Assembly: GCA_018260565.1 (NCBI GenBank)
Contig: JAGLAZ010000013.1
Coordinates: 1-39,548, forward strand
DNA: 39,548 bases
Direction of reading: 5' to 3'
Source: Flavobacteriaceae bacterium
Lineage (GTDB): Bacteria > Bacteroidota > Bacteroidia > Flavobacteriales > Weeksellaceae
This document shows positions 7,901 through 16,693 of this stretch, piece by piece (within the stretch, counting starts at the first letter, position 1; every line of letters begins with the position of its first letter). The position numbers and the translations under genes were made by a program. The notes below the pieces were generated by a model that saw only the letters and a list, made by a program, of their open reading frames with translations, did no database searches and had not been told where the DNA came from.

Positions 7901-10900
7901 AATTATCAGTATTATCACTACCAAGACGGATAAAGAATTTTAGATTTTGGTCTATACCACTATCTGTAGTTTGATCTAGATTTTCGGAATGAACAAATAA
8001 TTTAAGCTTTTGGAATCTTCTTAGATCTATATTTATATTTTTAAATACTCCGCGAGCCTCGGCACCTAAATTTTTAGCTTTTAAATACAAAGAATATTCA
8101 TTTTGCCGCTGTGCGCCTGCATTGCCACTAAGTACTTGGCGATCTATCCCAGGAGGCAATACATATGGAGGCTGATTGGCTGCATTTTCTTCTAAATTTA
8201 CACTTCCTATTTCCAAATCCGTTGCCTGTGCAGCTGTTGCTGTACCTTCCAAATTAGCTGGTACATTCTGACTAAATATCGTATTGGTATATCTCCGCCA
8301 ATCAGAACGAATTAAATCTAAACTGGCTAAACGAATGGTGGAAGTTTGATCAAAACCCGTCATTAACAATCGTGCATACCGCACATTGTTTAGTACAGAA
8401 TTATCATGTGTTCCTGCATCTGTGTCATATGCATTTACTGGAATTCTAAAGAGAAACCATTTATTTTTACCTTTTTGGCCATTTTGAAAAGTAACCTCTA
8501 CTTCCTTTTCGTCAACAATATTATTTTGACCTAATTGTAACTTATTTTTGGCTAAATCAATGGTGTATTGATTGTAGTTTTCTACCAAGTCCAAGTTATA
8601 GTCACCGTTAGCATCCTCAGCATCTGGAGTTTGGCTTGCCACCTCTATGGAGTTGCTTATAGAGTTACCTTCAGGATTTCGGAAATAGCTATATCGCTCT
8701 ACTACGCTTGAGGCTTGCGTACCTTGAAATTTGTTACTTAAATAAAATAAGAAATCATCCGCAGCGGGATCTGCCAAACCACTCACAGGATTAATAAAAC
8801 CTGTAGGATATCTTTCCTGCTCCTGCTGATTATTTATCCCATCTAACCCTGCATCTTGTACTTTTCTATCCTCACCTTCAGATGAGAAAGCATAAAGAAT
8901 TGGTGTTTGAGATGGCTGTATTCCCCAAACTGTAGAGGTCGTGGTGGCTGGAGAAGCTGGTGTAGGAAGGCCATTTTCAAATTGTAATTTGCCATCTTTA
9001 AGTACATCTTCAGATACATTTCCTAGATGAAGTAACATCTTAGGATTAGGGCCTAGCGTAACCCCATCTGCGTAAGGATCCATCATCCAAAATTCTACAT
9101 ACTCTATATTATTATTGATAAAATTGGTAACGGAAAGCGGACGCATCATTCCTGCCCAAGATTGAGAAGGTGGTGCCTGAGAAAGACTTACATTATAGGG
9201 TCCTCTTTTGGAGGGATAGAAACTAATGTCTAAAGTATTAAGGAATTGTTGTTCCCCCGCAACGAAATCTCTATTGGTATAAATTTCATTAAAATTTACT
9301 CTCCTGCTCGCATGATTGGAAACAGAATTGGAACTTATTCCTGTAGGAGTTTGGCCACCTACTCCCCAAAATCTTGGATCAATAAAATACCAACTCATTA
9401 AACTCCTCTTATCTCCGTAATTAAGGGAATTATAAGCAGAGGCATTACTAAATACGGGATTATTAGTCTTCTCTGGATTGGATGAAAGTGTCCAGGAGGT
9501 GGGCTCTTTTAAGCTAATTTTTGAGGTGGTAGTTTCAAAATCATCTATATAAGATAGACCGTTTATTCTTTTATTTAAGCCAGGTATAAGATATGCACCT
9601 TCTGCCCTAAGATTTATGGTGGAAGGAGCTTCCGTATTGATTAAAGGAATTTTATCTGTAAACCTCGTAAGATAGGGAGCATTACCACTGTACAGGATGT
9701 TAAACCCAGCCATGGTATTGTTCACCGCTTCATTACCATAATTTACTTTTTGAGTTAGCGGCGTCTCGGAATAGTTTACTACAGTACCTCCCAGAATAAA
9801 ATTATCACGAAAACGATGTTCTAAATTTAACCCAATGAATGATTTTCTCTGGGTATTGAATGTGAGTTGATTTTCAAGACTGATATTTATTGCCTGCCCT
9901 GACTGTCGAACGGTTTCATTGATGATATTCACCCTTCCCAAGAGATAATCTACAGTATAATCCTGACCTTCCACCAGCTGCATTCCGTTGGCGGTAACCT
10001 TCACGCTTCCCTTCGGAATATTGATTGCATTTAAAGGAATTCCGTTTCCTTGAGAACCTTGGTAACGACCCTCTATGGTATATCGCTGGGCAAGATTATT
10101 TTGGGATGCCACTTGCTTCTGTTTGGAATACAAATCATTAAAAACATATTTAGGATCATTGCTTCCTAATACCGTTTCTAAGTGTTTTCCAAAAGGTTTT
10201 GCTTTAGTAAAAATCAATTTACCATCCTGAGGACGGATAGTAAGATTCGGAACATAGTCAAAAAGTCCATCGCCGGTAGCTCCGTTATTTTGTTCTAAAT
10301 CACCATTAAGGTTTAGCCTGTCCCAATTCATCACTTGTAAAAGCGTCTTATCTTTAACGGGTGTATCTGGCAAATAGGTTAATTTTCCACCTGTGGATGG
10401 ATCCCGATACATAATATTAAGGGTGAATTTCTCCGGGGAAACTTGATATGATTCCAAGGAATAAATATTCTTCATCATCAAATCCCACATTGGAGATGAT
10501 GTCTTAATGGTACTGTTGGGCTTAATAAGTTTAGTTACTAAAACTTCTCCTTCTTCAGAAAATTCTCCTACCTTGAATACTTTGTTATTACCGTTTATAG
10601 TGTAAGTAAAGGATACGGCGAGTAATTGATTATCATTAAGTTTTTGATTTAAAGACAGATATCCTAATCTGTTATCATAAATAAATTCATTGGAATTAAG
10701 TTTCCTAGCTCTTTTATTAAAAATAAAATTTTCACCATCTTGGTAAGTTTCAGTTCCGTTAACTGTGGGTAAATTCTGACCATTTATCGTGGAATATGAA
10801 GTATTAGGATCTCTAAGGCCAGCTCCTAATCCTATAACGGACTGGTAAACATTGTTTTGATTATTATCCGGCAATGAGGCTCCTGCTTCACCTAAATCCC

Positions 10901-11975
10901 GAATACCTACTATGGATTTTTGGCTTTGAAGGTTAGACGCTCCTTGATCTATAACCCATGCTTCTATTCTATTAATATTTATTTTAGAATTGATGAAAGG
11001 ATAGTTTTGAAGCGCCGTATCGTATGTATTGAGAAAATATTGACTTAAATAATAATGCTGATTTTCTTCATAGTCTATCGCATTGATTTTAAATGGAGTC
11101 ATCAGGCCACCACCCTGTACGGTAATATTTCTTGCCTCACCCTGCTGCTGTGATAGAACTACAGTACCGAAGGTTTTTCCTAATTGAAAGTCTGTTTTAA
11201 TACCAAAAAGTGACTCAGAACCTTGTATAAGGCTGGTACTTAAAGGCATATTTACATTACCCAGCTCTATTTTTTTAATAATTTTATCCTCTCCCCCACT
11301 TCCTGTGTTAAGACCATTATTTACTAAATCCTGCCAAGATCCTTTAGCTTGCCAAGCCAGATTCATTCTATTTTCGAAAGCGAATCCAGACTGAGTATCA
11401 TAATTTGCTTTTAATACAAGATTTTCCCCTACCTTTCCTGTAATACCCAGTTGGATTCTTTGATCTATATCAAAATTAAAGTTGGTTCTATTCTGAGGTA
11501 AAACCAAAGGATTATCTATCTTTTGGTATAATCCTGCAAGATCAAAAGATGCAGACCCCTGAGGAATAAGCTCTATTTTATTTCCACCAAAAATTGATTC
11601 AAAAAGCCTATTTCTAATGTTAAATGCAGGCACCAATCGCCGGCGTTCTTGTGCTGTTTTGTTTTTACGATAAGATAGACTGTAAAGATTGGATTTATCT
11701 CTATAATAGGCCGCCATTCGCTCTCTTTCCAAAAAGTCCCGGTATTCTGAAGGGGACATTGTAGTAGGCGTTCCCACTATGATATCGCCTACTTTAGGAT
11801 AGATATAATACAAGCCGTATTTAACATCATAATAGGCGTCATAAGTTTTAAAGTCCGGAAGGGAATAAACATCTGTTATAGGTTTTTCTCCTTGAGCATA
11901 AGCCAAAGGACTTCCAAAGCCAAGTGCAAGACCGAAAAAATAGGGGGCGATTCTTTTATATGAATTCAAAATCAA
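4965..11975 (-). CDS. sprA: T9SS outer-membrane translocon SprA (SOV)
   Basis: The 2336-aa outer-membrane channel of the type IX secretion system, a giant beta-barrel that releases folded cargo carrying C-terminal sorting domains. Residues 1-27 form a signal peptide ending LAYAQ. The rest is an almost uninterrupted run of amphipathic beta-strands rich in N, Y, F and G, with segments such as NLVLKANYDTQSGFAFENRM and the closing strand GITATFTFGNEEGF. Length is close to Flavobacterium johnsoniae SprA (about 2400 aa, from memory). The context ruvA-sprA-gcvH is the classical flavobacterial one. The gene overlaps ruvA by 4 bases. A stop codon in the sprA frame lies only three codons before the start, so initiation must be at TTG 11975 or TTG 11969; no ATG is available. 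No frameshift is seen. Confidence 0.96.
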   Translation of the reverse strand: MILNSYKRIAPYFFGLALGFGSPLAYAQGEKPITDVYSLPDFKTYDAYYDVKYGLYYIYPKVGDIIVGTPTTMSPSEYRDFLERERMAAYYRDKSNLYSLSYRKNKTAQERRRLVPAFNIRNRLFESIFGGNKIELIPQGSASFDLAGLYQKIDNPLVLPQNRTNFNFDIDQRIQLGITGKVGENLVLKANYDTQSGFAFENRMNLAWQAKGSWQDLVNNGLNTGSGGEDKIIKKIELGNVNMPLSTSLIQGSESLFGIKTDFQLGKTFGTVVLSQQQGEARNITVQGGGLMTPFKINAIDYEENQHYYLSQYFLNTYDTALQNYPFINSKININRIEAWVIDQGASNLQSQKSIVGIRDLGEAGASLPDNNQNNVYQSVIGLGAGLRDPNTSYSTINGQNLPTVNGTETYQDGENFIFNKRARKLNSNEFIYDNRLGYLSLNQKLNDNQLLAVSFTYTINGNNKVFKVGEFSEEGEVLVTKLIKPNSTIKTSSPMWDLMMKNIYSLESYQVSPEKFTLNIMYRDPSTGGKLTYLPDTPVKDKTLLQVMNWDRLNLNGDLEQNNGATGDGLFDYVPNLTIRPQDGKLIFTKAKPFGKHLETVLGSNDPKYVFNDLYSKQKQVASQNNLAQRYTIEGRYQGSQGNGIPLNAINIPKGSVKVTANGMQLVEGQDYTVDYLLGRVNIINETVRQSGQAINISLENQLTFNTQRKSFIGLNLEHRFRDNFILGGTVVNYSETPLTQKVNYGNEAVNNTMAGFNILYSGNAPYLTRFTDKIPLINTEAPSTINLRAEGAYLIPGLNKRINGLSYIDDFETTTSKISLKEPTSWTLSSNPEKTNNPVFSNASAYNSLNYGDKRSLMSWYFIDPRFWGVGGQTPTGISSNSVSNHASRRVNFNEIYTNRDFVAGEQQFLNTLDISFYPSKRGPYNVSLSQAPPSQSWAGMMRPLSVTNFINNNIEYVEFWMMDPYADGVTLGPNPKMLLHLGNVSEDVLKDGKLQFENGLPTPASPATTTSTVWGIQPSQTPILYAFSSEGEDRKVQDAGLDGINNQQEQERYPTGFINPVSGLADPAADDFLFYLSNKFQGTQASSVVERYSYFRNPEGNSISNSIEVASQTPDAEDANGDYNLDLVENYNQYTIDLAKNKLQLGQNNIVDEKEVEVTFQNGQKGKNKWFLFRIPVNAYDTDAGTHDNSVLNNVRYARLLMTGFDQTSTIRLASLDLIRSDWRRYTNTIFSQNVPANLEGTATAAQATDLEIGSVNLEENAANQPPYVLPPGIDRQVLSGNAGAQRQNEYSLYLKAKNLGAEARGVFKNINIDLRRFQKLKLFVHSENLDQTTDSGIDQNLKFFIRLGSDNTDNYYEYEYPLKYTSKNSISPSDIWPAENMMDIDVQKLVDAKILRDKTSPNTITGRFEVVENPTFNKKIFVKGRPSIGNITTIMMGVRNDLARSPKNVVLWINELRSSDIKNEGGYAGNASLNFNLGDFAVVNASAAHSSVGFGNITQRPSERAQASNTAFSVNANINADKFLPEKAGIKIPVTYSYSQAMEDPKYNPLDNDVEFKNAPNKEELKKVARTYSQQRTIGVVNLHKERTNSNQKPKFYDPENISITAVYNDDYYRDIYTTKNYRQNLRGFIDYNYSLKPWVISPFKKLIPENNSTTQYLKWLRDFNINFIPNRISFRADVDRNYSELQFRNIDALLSGDGNSSLNLIQNRNFFFGWQYGLGFNLTKSLKLEVNSAMKTLNDELSVRDMNTNSIFANPFRAGRPVLYNHRAQLNYRVPFQLFPYLDFINAELGYGFTYNWNTRSTALLGSPDGSLGSIGQNTNTKNATLSINFPKLWGNFNYFKKLTTTQQKRRQEIDSLNNVYAKAWERKRFRYKPYRFKNRLTVGQILAGAATSLKQIDLNFNENNGTVIPGLLSAPNWYGYGQTLGGPTAGFLMGSQADIRRELLERGWITGSQYLVDPYLQTTQRNLQSNIQIVPITDLRIDANVLHSYSRNFTQSGYNVDANPLTAAFDASFGNDFVTYSNSTFTAKTFNFSGTSILTEIYKNAQAISASAGTPQGNTGYADGYGLSNSYVLIPAFRAAVEGKTATGLLDRPKRAGFPLPNWRVTYSGLKNIPIVNSYFSKFDIQHGYTSTYTSTGIQSNISYYDNPGGKDLNGNFLNPYIVSQVGYVETFSPLLGIDFTLRNNIQVRAQYNKDRSYILGLVNSTLTEDSGTEYLVGVGYILKDLRMRVNFRRGGRNLKSDMNIRGDLAIRDNVTRITNLLYKDSQITGGQRLFSLRLSAEYNLTENLNFRAFYDQLMSKYKISTAFPLSTIRAGITATFTFGNEEGFR

Positions 11976-12565
11976 ATACTCTTAAGAATGTTTTTAATGA
12001 GATGTTCCACGCTAATTTCCGGATTCTCTTTTACAAATTTATCCGCAAGTTTTTCTGCTGCTTTAGGAGGAATCCCCAGGACAGCAAGCGCTTCCATAGC
12101 TTCTGATTTGGTACTACTTGTAACAAAGGTAGCATTATCATCAATATCGGGTTGAAATGTAAGTATTTTGTCTTTAAGATCAATGATTATCCTTTGGGCG
12201 GTTTTTAGACCAATACCTTTTGCTTTTTGAATTAATGTATGATTACCATTAGCTATTGCAGAGGAGAGCTCCTCTAAACTGAAGGTAGAAAGCAGAATAA
12301 GTGCAGATACCAGGCCTACTCCACTCACTCCTGTGAGCATTAAAAATAAGGATCGCTCTTCCACTCTGGAGAACCCAAAAAGTTGCGCCGAATCTTCCCT
12401 ATAAATACTAAGGGTATGTAAAAAAACCTCTTGCCCTACTACAGCATCTTGTATTTGAGAATAAGTTTGTAGACTGATATGAACATGATATCCTAAACCC
12501 GCGCATTCTATTATAGCGTGGGAAGGGGTAATAGAGAATAGTTTTCCTCTTATATGTGCAATCAT
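11972..12565 (-). CDS. ruvA: Holliday junction branch migration protein RuvA
   Basis: A 197-aa DNA-binding subunit that loads RuvB helicase onto Holliday junctions during recombination repair. The N-terminal OB-fold starts MIAHIRGKLFSITP. Two helix-hairpin-helix motifs are seen in LTGVSGVGLVSALILL and AKGIGLKTAQRIIIDLKDKI. The C-terminal RuvB-contact domain is EAMEALAVLGIPPKAAEKLA. Length is normal. It overlaps the upstream mscS gene by 4 bases and sprA downstream by 4 bases, which suggests translational coupling. ruvB and ruvC are not in the window. Confidence 0.97.
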   Translation of the reverse strand: MIAHIRGKLFSITPSHAIIECAGLGYHVHISLQTYSQIQDAVVGQEVFLHTLSIYREDSAQLFGFSRVEERSLFLMLTGVSGVGLVSALILLSTFSLEELSSAIANGNHTLIQKAKGIGLKTAQRIIIDLKDKILTFQPDIDDNATFVTSSTKSEAMEALAVLGIPPKAAEKLADKFVKENPEISVEHLIKNILKSI

Positions 12566-13443
12566 TCTTCTGTAGTTTGGGTATGTATAGACACGTTCGG
12601 TATTTTACTTTCCAATGCTGATTCTAGTGTGACTGCTAAGGTATATTTTTTTTGCTGAAGCATTTCCAACACCCGAAGCATAACAAAGGTACGAAGATCT
12701 GTTCCTGGAACATGAACGCTGGATGTGGTAAACCAAAATTTAGATATGATGCGGTATTTATTTTGAATAAAATCATCTAAAACTACTAATGTTTCACCCT
12801 TTCTTTCTACCTCTGGAAGAGAATTTATACATTGTAATATATCTTCAATAGCAGATTTCACGTCATTTTCCATTGCTAATTCCAGTGGAAATTCTACCCT
12901 CATAAAGGCATCATGCGTAAAATTTTCTAATGGATTTTTTAAGATCATCGCATTTGGAATATAAATATCTCTTCCATCTAACGACTTTAAAGTAGTTTCC
13001 CTCAATGACATCTGGTGTACAGTACCTTTAATTCCCGAAACCTGTACCAAATCTCCCAACCGAAAAGGTCTGCGAAAAGCCATAATAAAACCAGCCAGAA
13101 AATTCTCTCCGATATCTTTTAATGCAAATCCTACAACGAAAGTTCCTATACCGGCTGCTGTGAGAATCTTATTGGTCCAGCCAGTCCACCCAAGTATGCT
13201 TAAAACAACGCTAAAAATTATGGCAAATGCTAATACTGAAATAAGATTTACAATGAAATCTGCCGCAAGAACATCCGAAGACTTGGAATGCACTACTTTT
13301 CGCAAGAAAGATTGGCAAAAACGTATTAAAATTATTCCAATTGCTAGAATGAAAATCGCCAAAACTATTTTTGGGGAGTTCTGTACCAAACCTTGCTGGA
13401 AAGTTTCTAAAATGGTAGGCGTTGGGATTAAATCCTTCCTCAT
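12562..13443 (-). CDS. Small-conductance mechanosensitive channel, MscS family
   Basis: A 293-aa inner-membrane channel that opens under membrane tension during hypo-osmotic shock. Three transmembrane helices are visible: IVLAIFILAIGIILI (about residues 25-42), FIVNLISVLAFAIIFSVVL (about 63-83) and the pore-lining third helix AAGIGTFVVGFALKDIGENFLAGF with its alternating Gly/Ala pattern. The cytoplasmic beta domain follows with GDLVQVSGIKGTVHQMSLRE and DGRDIYIPNAM. Length is typical of E. coli-type MscS. It starts 4 bases after maeB and overlaps ruvA by 4 bases, so it belongs to the same transcription unit. Confidence 0.94.
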   Translation of the reverse strand: MRKDLIPTPTILETFQQGLVQNSPKIVLAIFILAIGIILIRFCQSFLRKVVHSKSSDVLAADFIVNLISVLAFAIIFSVVLSILGWTGWTNKILTAAGIGTFVVGFALKDIGENFLAGFIMAFRRPFRLGDLVQVSGIKGTVHQMSLRETTLKSLDGRDIYIPNAMILKNPLENFTHDAFMRVEFPLELAMENDVKSAIEDILQCINSLPEVERKGETLVVLDDFIQNKYRIISKFWFTTSSVHVPGTDLRTFVMLRVLEMLQQKKYTLAVTLESALESKIPNVSIHTQTTEE

Positions 13444-13447
13444 TAAA

Positions 13448-15739
13448 TTAAGAAGTTTTAGGATACTTTAATTGAGCATCCAATACTGCGATGGTAGCTA
13501 AATTTACAATCTCTTCTACACTGCTTCGCATCTGCAATACGTGAACTGGCTTTTGCAAGCCCATTAATATAGGTCCTACCACTTGAGCCGCCCCCATGCC
13601 TCTAAGAATTTTATAAGATAAGTTGGCGGACTCTAAATTTGGAAAAATGAATGTATTGGCAGGTTGATCTCCCAATTTAGAGAAAGGATAATCTTCAAGA
13701 TGATCTGCATCCATAGCGAAATCAGGCTGGATCTCTCCATCTACAATCATCTTAGGATATTTAGCATGTAAAATTTTTACCGCTTCAGCCATTTTTTTTG
13801 ATGTATCCGAGATTTTAGAGAAATTTTCATAGGATAGCATAGCAATTCTTGGTTGAACCCCAAATGTGCGCACTGTCATATCAGACATCCTGGCTATTTC
13901 CACTAATTCTTCAGCGGAGGGATTTGGGTTTATACTGGTATCTGCAAAAAAGTATTGCTTTTTTTGGCTCAAAATCATCATCATGGAGGCGATTTTTTTG
14001 ATGCCCGGCTCTTTTTTACAAACTTCTAAAACTGGTTTTAAAACATTTCTGTAGTTTTTAGAATATCCAATAACCAATGCATCTGTGTCTCCGCATTCTA
14101 ACATTAAAGGTCCAAAATAATCCCTCTGACGAACCAATCTGGTAGCCAAATATTCATTGATTCCTTTTCTTTGGCGCAGCTCCCATAATTTTTGTCTGTA
14201 TTCTTTTCTCTTTTCAGATTGTTCTGGAGAAGCTGGATCTATTATGGGACAATTTAGCTGAAGGCCGTATTTCTCTATTTGTTCTGTAATATATTTTTCT
14301 TCACCTAAAAGTATTGGTTGGGCAATTCCTTCTTCCACTAAAATTTGTGCGGCACGGAGAACATTGATTTCTTCAGCATTACCCAGGGTTACACGCATAG
14401 GACGAGATTTAGCACGGCTTTGCATCATCCGAATGAGTTTTTCATTACGACCCATTCTGTCCAGAAGGCTATTTCTATAGGCCTCAAAATCTTCTATTGG
14501 TTTGCCTGCGATTCCACTTTCCATTGCTGCCTTAGCTACTGCAATAGAAACATCTGTAAGCAATCTGTTATCAAATGGTTTAGGGATAAAATAATCTCGA
14601 CCATATTTAAGATTGGTAAGGTTATAGGCCATTAACACCAAATCAGGAACTGGTTCTTTAGCCAATGATGCTATAGCTCGTACGGCAGCCAGTTTCATTG
14701 CCTCATTTATTCCTGATGCCTGAACATCTAATGCACCTCGAAATATATAAGGAAAGCCCAAGACATTATTCACTTGATTTGGATAATCGCTTCTTCCGGT
14801 AGCCATAATTACATCCTTCCGAGTCTGGAAAGCCAAATTGTAATCTATTTCTGGATCTGGATTTGCCAATGCGAAAACAATTGGGTTTTTAGCCATGCGC
14901 AATAACATCTCTGGCGTCATAATATTTCCTTTGGACAATCCAATGAAAATATCTGCATTTGTAAGGGCTTCTTCTAATGTATCGGCCTCTGATTCACGTA
15001 CAAAATCTAATTTTTCTTCTGTAAGATTTATGCGTCTGGTATTGAGAACACCTTTAGAATCTAGCATGAGAACATTTTCAGGTTTAAGACCTAGAGCAAT
15101 ATAAAGTTTGGTACAGGATACTGCTGCTGCACCTGCTCCATTTACTACACACTTTACTGTGGATATATCCTTTCCTGCAATGTCTAAGGCATTTAATAAA
15201 GCAGCCGCGGATATGATAGCTGTTCCATGCTGATCATCATGCATTAAAGGGATGTCTAACTCTTCTTTGAGGCGACTTTCTATGTGAAATGCTTCCGGAG
15301 CCTTAATATCTTCTAAATTAATCCCTCCAAAAGTGGGAGCTATCCCTTTGACGATTTCGATAAATTTATCTGGATCTTTCTCGTTGATTTCAATATCAAA
15401 AACATTAATATCAGCAAATATTTTAAAAAGTAAACCTTTCCCTTCCATTACTGGTTTTGATGCTAAAGCACCTATATCACCTAAGCCAAGAACGGCAGTA
15501 CCATTGGAAATTACAGCTACTAAATTCCCTTTACCTGTATATTGATAAACATCCGCTGGATTTTTTTCAATTTCTAGACAAGGTGCAGCTACACCAGGTG
15601 AATATGCTAAGGACAAATCTCTCTGCGAGGAATGGGGCTTACTAGGTACAGTTTCTATTTTACCTTTGGGGTTTCTACTATGGTATTCCAGAGCAGCTTT
15701 ATCGAAAGAATGTGGGTCGCGTACAGTGTGATCTGCCAT
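13448..15739 (-). CDS. maeB: NADP-dependent malic enzyme with phosphotransacetylase-like domain
   Basis: A 763-aa cytoplasmic enzyme that decarboxylates malate to pyruvate, supplying NADPH. Residues 1 to about 430 are the malic enzyme part: DLSLAYSPGVAAPCLEI, GLGDIGALASKPVMEGK, the Asp/His cluster PLMHDDQHGTA and the nucleotide-binding VVNGAGAAAVSC. Residues of about 435-763 resemble phosphate acetyltransferase, as in all MaeB-type enzymes, where this part is regulatory and binds acetyl-CoA (family knowledge). Length fits the family. The start overlaps the stop of the upstream kinase-like gene by one base (TAATG). In F. johnsoniae relatives maeB also lies close to ruvA and sprA. Confidence 0.96.
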   Translation of the reverse strand: MADHTVRDPHSFDKAALEYHSRNPKGKIETVPSKPHSSQRDLSLAYSPGVAAPCLEIEKNPADVYQYTGKGNLVAVISNGTAVLGLGDIGALASKPVMEGKGLLFKIFADINVFDIEINEKDPDKFIEIVKGIAPTFGGINLEDIKAPEAFHIESRLKEELDIPLMHDDQHGTAIISAAALLNALDIAGKDISTVKCVVNGAGAAAVSCTKLYIALGLKPENVLMLDSKGVLNTRRINLTEEKLDFVRESEADTLEEALTNADIFIGLSKGNIMTPEMLLRMAKNPIVFALANPDPEIDYNLAFQTRKDVIMATGRSDYPNQVNNVLGFPYIFRGALDVQASGINEAMKLAAVRAIASLAKEPVPDLVLMAYNLTNLKYGRDYFIPKPFDNRLLTDVSIAVAKAAMESGIAGKPIEDFEAYRNSLLDRMGRNEKLIRMMQSRAKSRPMRVTLGNAEEINVLRAAQILVEEGIAQPILLGEEKYITEQIEKYGLQLNCPIIDPASPEQSEKRKEYRQKLWELRQRKGINEYLATRLVRQRDYFGPLMLECGDTDALVIGYSKNYRNVLKPVLEVCKKEPGIKKIASMMMILSQKKQYFFADTSINPNPSAEELVEIARMSDMTVRTFGVQPRIAMLSYENFSKISDTSKKMAEAVKILHAKYPKMIVDGEIQPDFAMDADHLEDYPFSKLGDQPANTFIFPNLESANLSYKILRGMGAAQVVGPILMGLQKPVHVLQMRSSVEEIVNLATIAVLDAQLKYPKTS

Positions 15740-16599
15740 TAGTTTTGATTTAATATATAAGAAATATGGTATTGTACTAAATTATTAATAGGTTTTGCAA
15801 TGAAATTTCCTATGCGTAATTGATTTTTATCTGCAACTTTGATAAGACTATCATGAAAGAGCATAGCTACAGATCCAATAAAATGAATCTCATAGAGTTT
15901 TGCTTCTGGATATGGAAGTACATGATAGTGGAAAAATCGTTGAAATTCATCTTCAATTATTTTATTGATATACGGATGATCTCTATTTTGATACACAAAT
16001 GGAAAGAATGAGGCTAAAAATGCATTAGCTCTTGCGTTTTTATAGATATTTTGAAGAACTTCATCAAAGGGCATAGGAAATTCTTTTTGAAAGGCTTCTG
16101 AGAGGTCAGGAGGTAGCTGTTTCATAAAGAAATCCTTTAAGATAGTCTTTCCAAGTGCACTTCCACTGCCTTCATCTCCCAAAATAAAGCCGAAAGATGG
16201 TAAATCTCTCCGGACGGTATTTCCATCAAAAAAGCATGAGTTGGTGCCTGTTCCTAAAATGCAAAGCATGACTGGCTGACCTGTATATGCAGCATAAGCG
16301 GCACCTACCATATCTTCTTTTACACTAATATCTGCTTGAGGAAATACTTGTTTTAAGCCTTGATGTACTGCAAACTCATTTTCTGGAAGTGCGCAGCCGG
16401 ATCCATAATAAAAAAGTCTTGATATCTGGTTCCGTAATGGCTCTAAGACAGGATTGCTATGAATGGCACCTGGCAACTGTTCCATTGGAAAGAGATAAGG
16501 ATTAAAACCTGGGGTTTCAGTACGCTCAAATTCCTGATAATCGTCATCTAAAAGTATCCAATCTGCTTTGGTGGAGCCACCATCAATTATTGCTATCAT
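15739..16599 (-). CDS. BadF/BadG/N-acetylglucosamine-kinase-like ATPase
   Basis: A 286-aa cytoplasmic sugar-kinase-like protein of the ASKHA fold. Visible nucleotide-binding motifs are the phosphate-1 loop DGGSTKADWILLDD at residues 6-19, the GTGTNSCFFDG segment and GDEGSGSALGK near residues 140-150. This is the pattern of N-acetylglucosamine kinase-like members of the BadF/BadG/BcrA/BcrD family. The substrate is inferred: an amino sugar is likely, and the FucP-type sugar transporter coded 1.3 kb away in the divergent cluster is consistent. It is the first gene of the string leading to sprA and follows a well-matched promoter at 16632-16662. Confidence 0.87.
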   Translation of the reverse strand: MIAIIDGGSTKADWILLDDDYQEFERTETPGFNPYLFPMEQLPGAIHSNPVLEPLRNQISRLFYYGSGCALPENEFAVHQGLKQVFPQADISVKEDMVGAAYAAYTGQPVMLCILGTGTNSCFFDGNTVRRDLPSFGFILGDEGSGSALGKTILKDFFMKQLPPDLSEAFQKEFPMPFDEVLQNIYKNARANAFLASFFPFVYQNRDHPYINKIIEDEFQRFFHYHVLPYPEAKLYEIHFIGSVAMLFHDSLIKVADKNQLRIGNFIAKPINNLVQYHISYILNQN

Positions 16600-16631
16600 A
16601 TAGCTGCATTAACTCGCTAAGGTACTATTTT

Positions 16632-16662
16632 CAAAATTAATTTTTATTTCAATCCCCACAAA
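16632..16662 (-). promoter_or_regulatory. Bacteroidota promoter for the kinase-maeB-mscS-ruvA-sprA string
   Basis: On the minus strand TTTG (16662-16659), a 19-base spacer and TAATTTTG (16639-16632) match the full TTTG-N19-TAnnTTTG consensus. The motif lies 32 bases before the ATG at 16599. It is the best promoter match in the window. Confidence 0.7.
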
Positions 16663-16664
16663 AA

Positions 16665-16680
16665 GTCCATATTTTTGGAC
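16665..16680. repeat. Short inverted repeat between divergent promoters
   Basis: GTCCA (16665-16669) and TGGAC (16676-16680) flank TATTTT. On the plus strand the motif overlaps a -7-like TATTTTTG (16670-16677) before the GtrA gene; on the minus strand it abuts the -33 box of the sprA-string promoter. It could be an operator, but a 5-base arm is short enough to occur by chance. Confidence 0.35.
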
Positions 16681-16693
16681 CTAAATAATTTTC

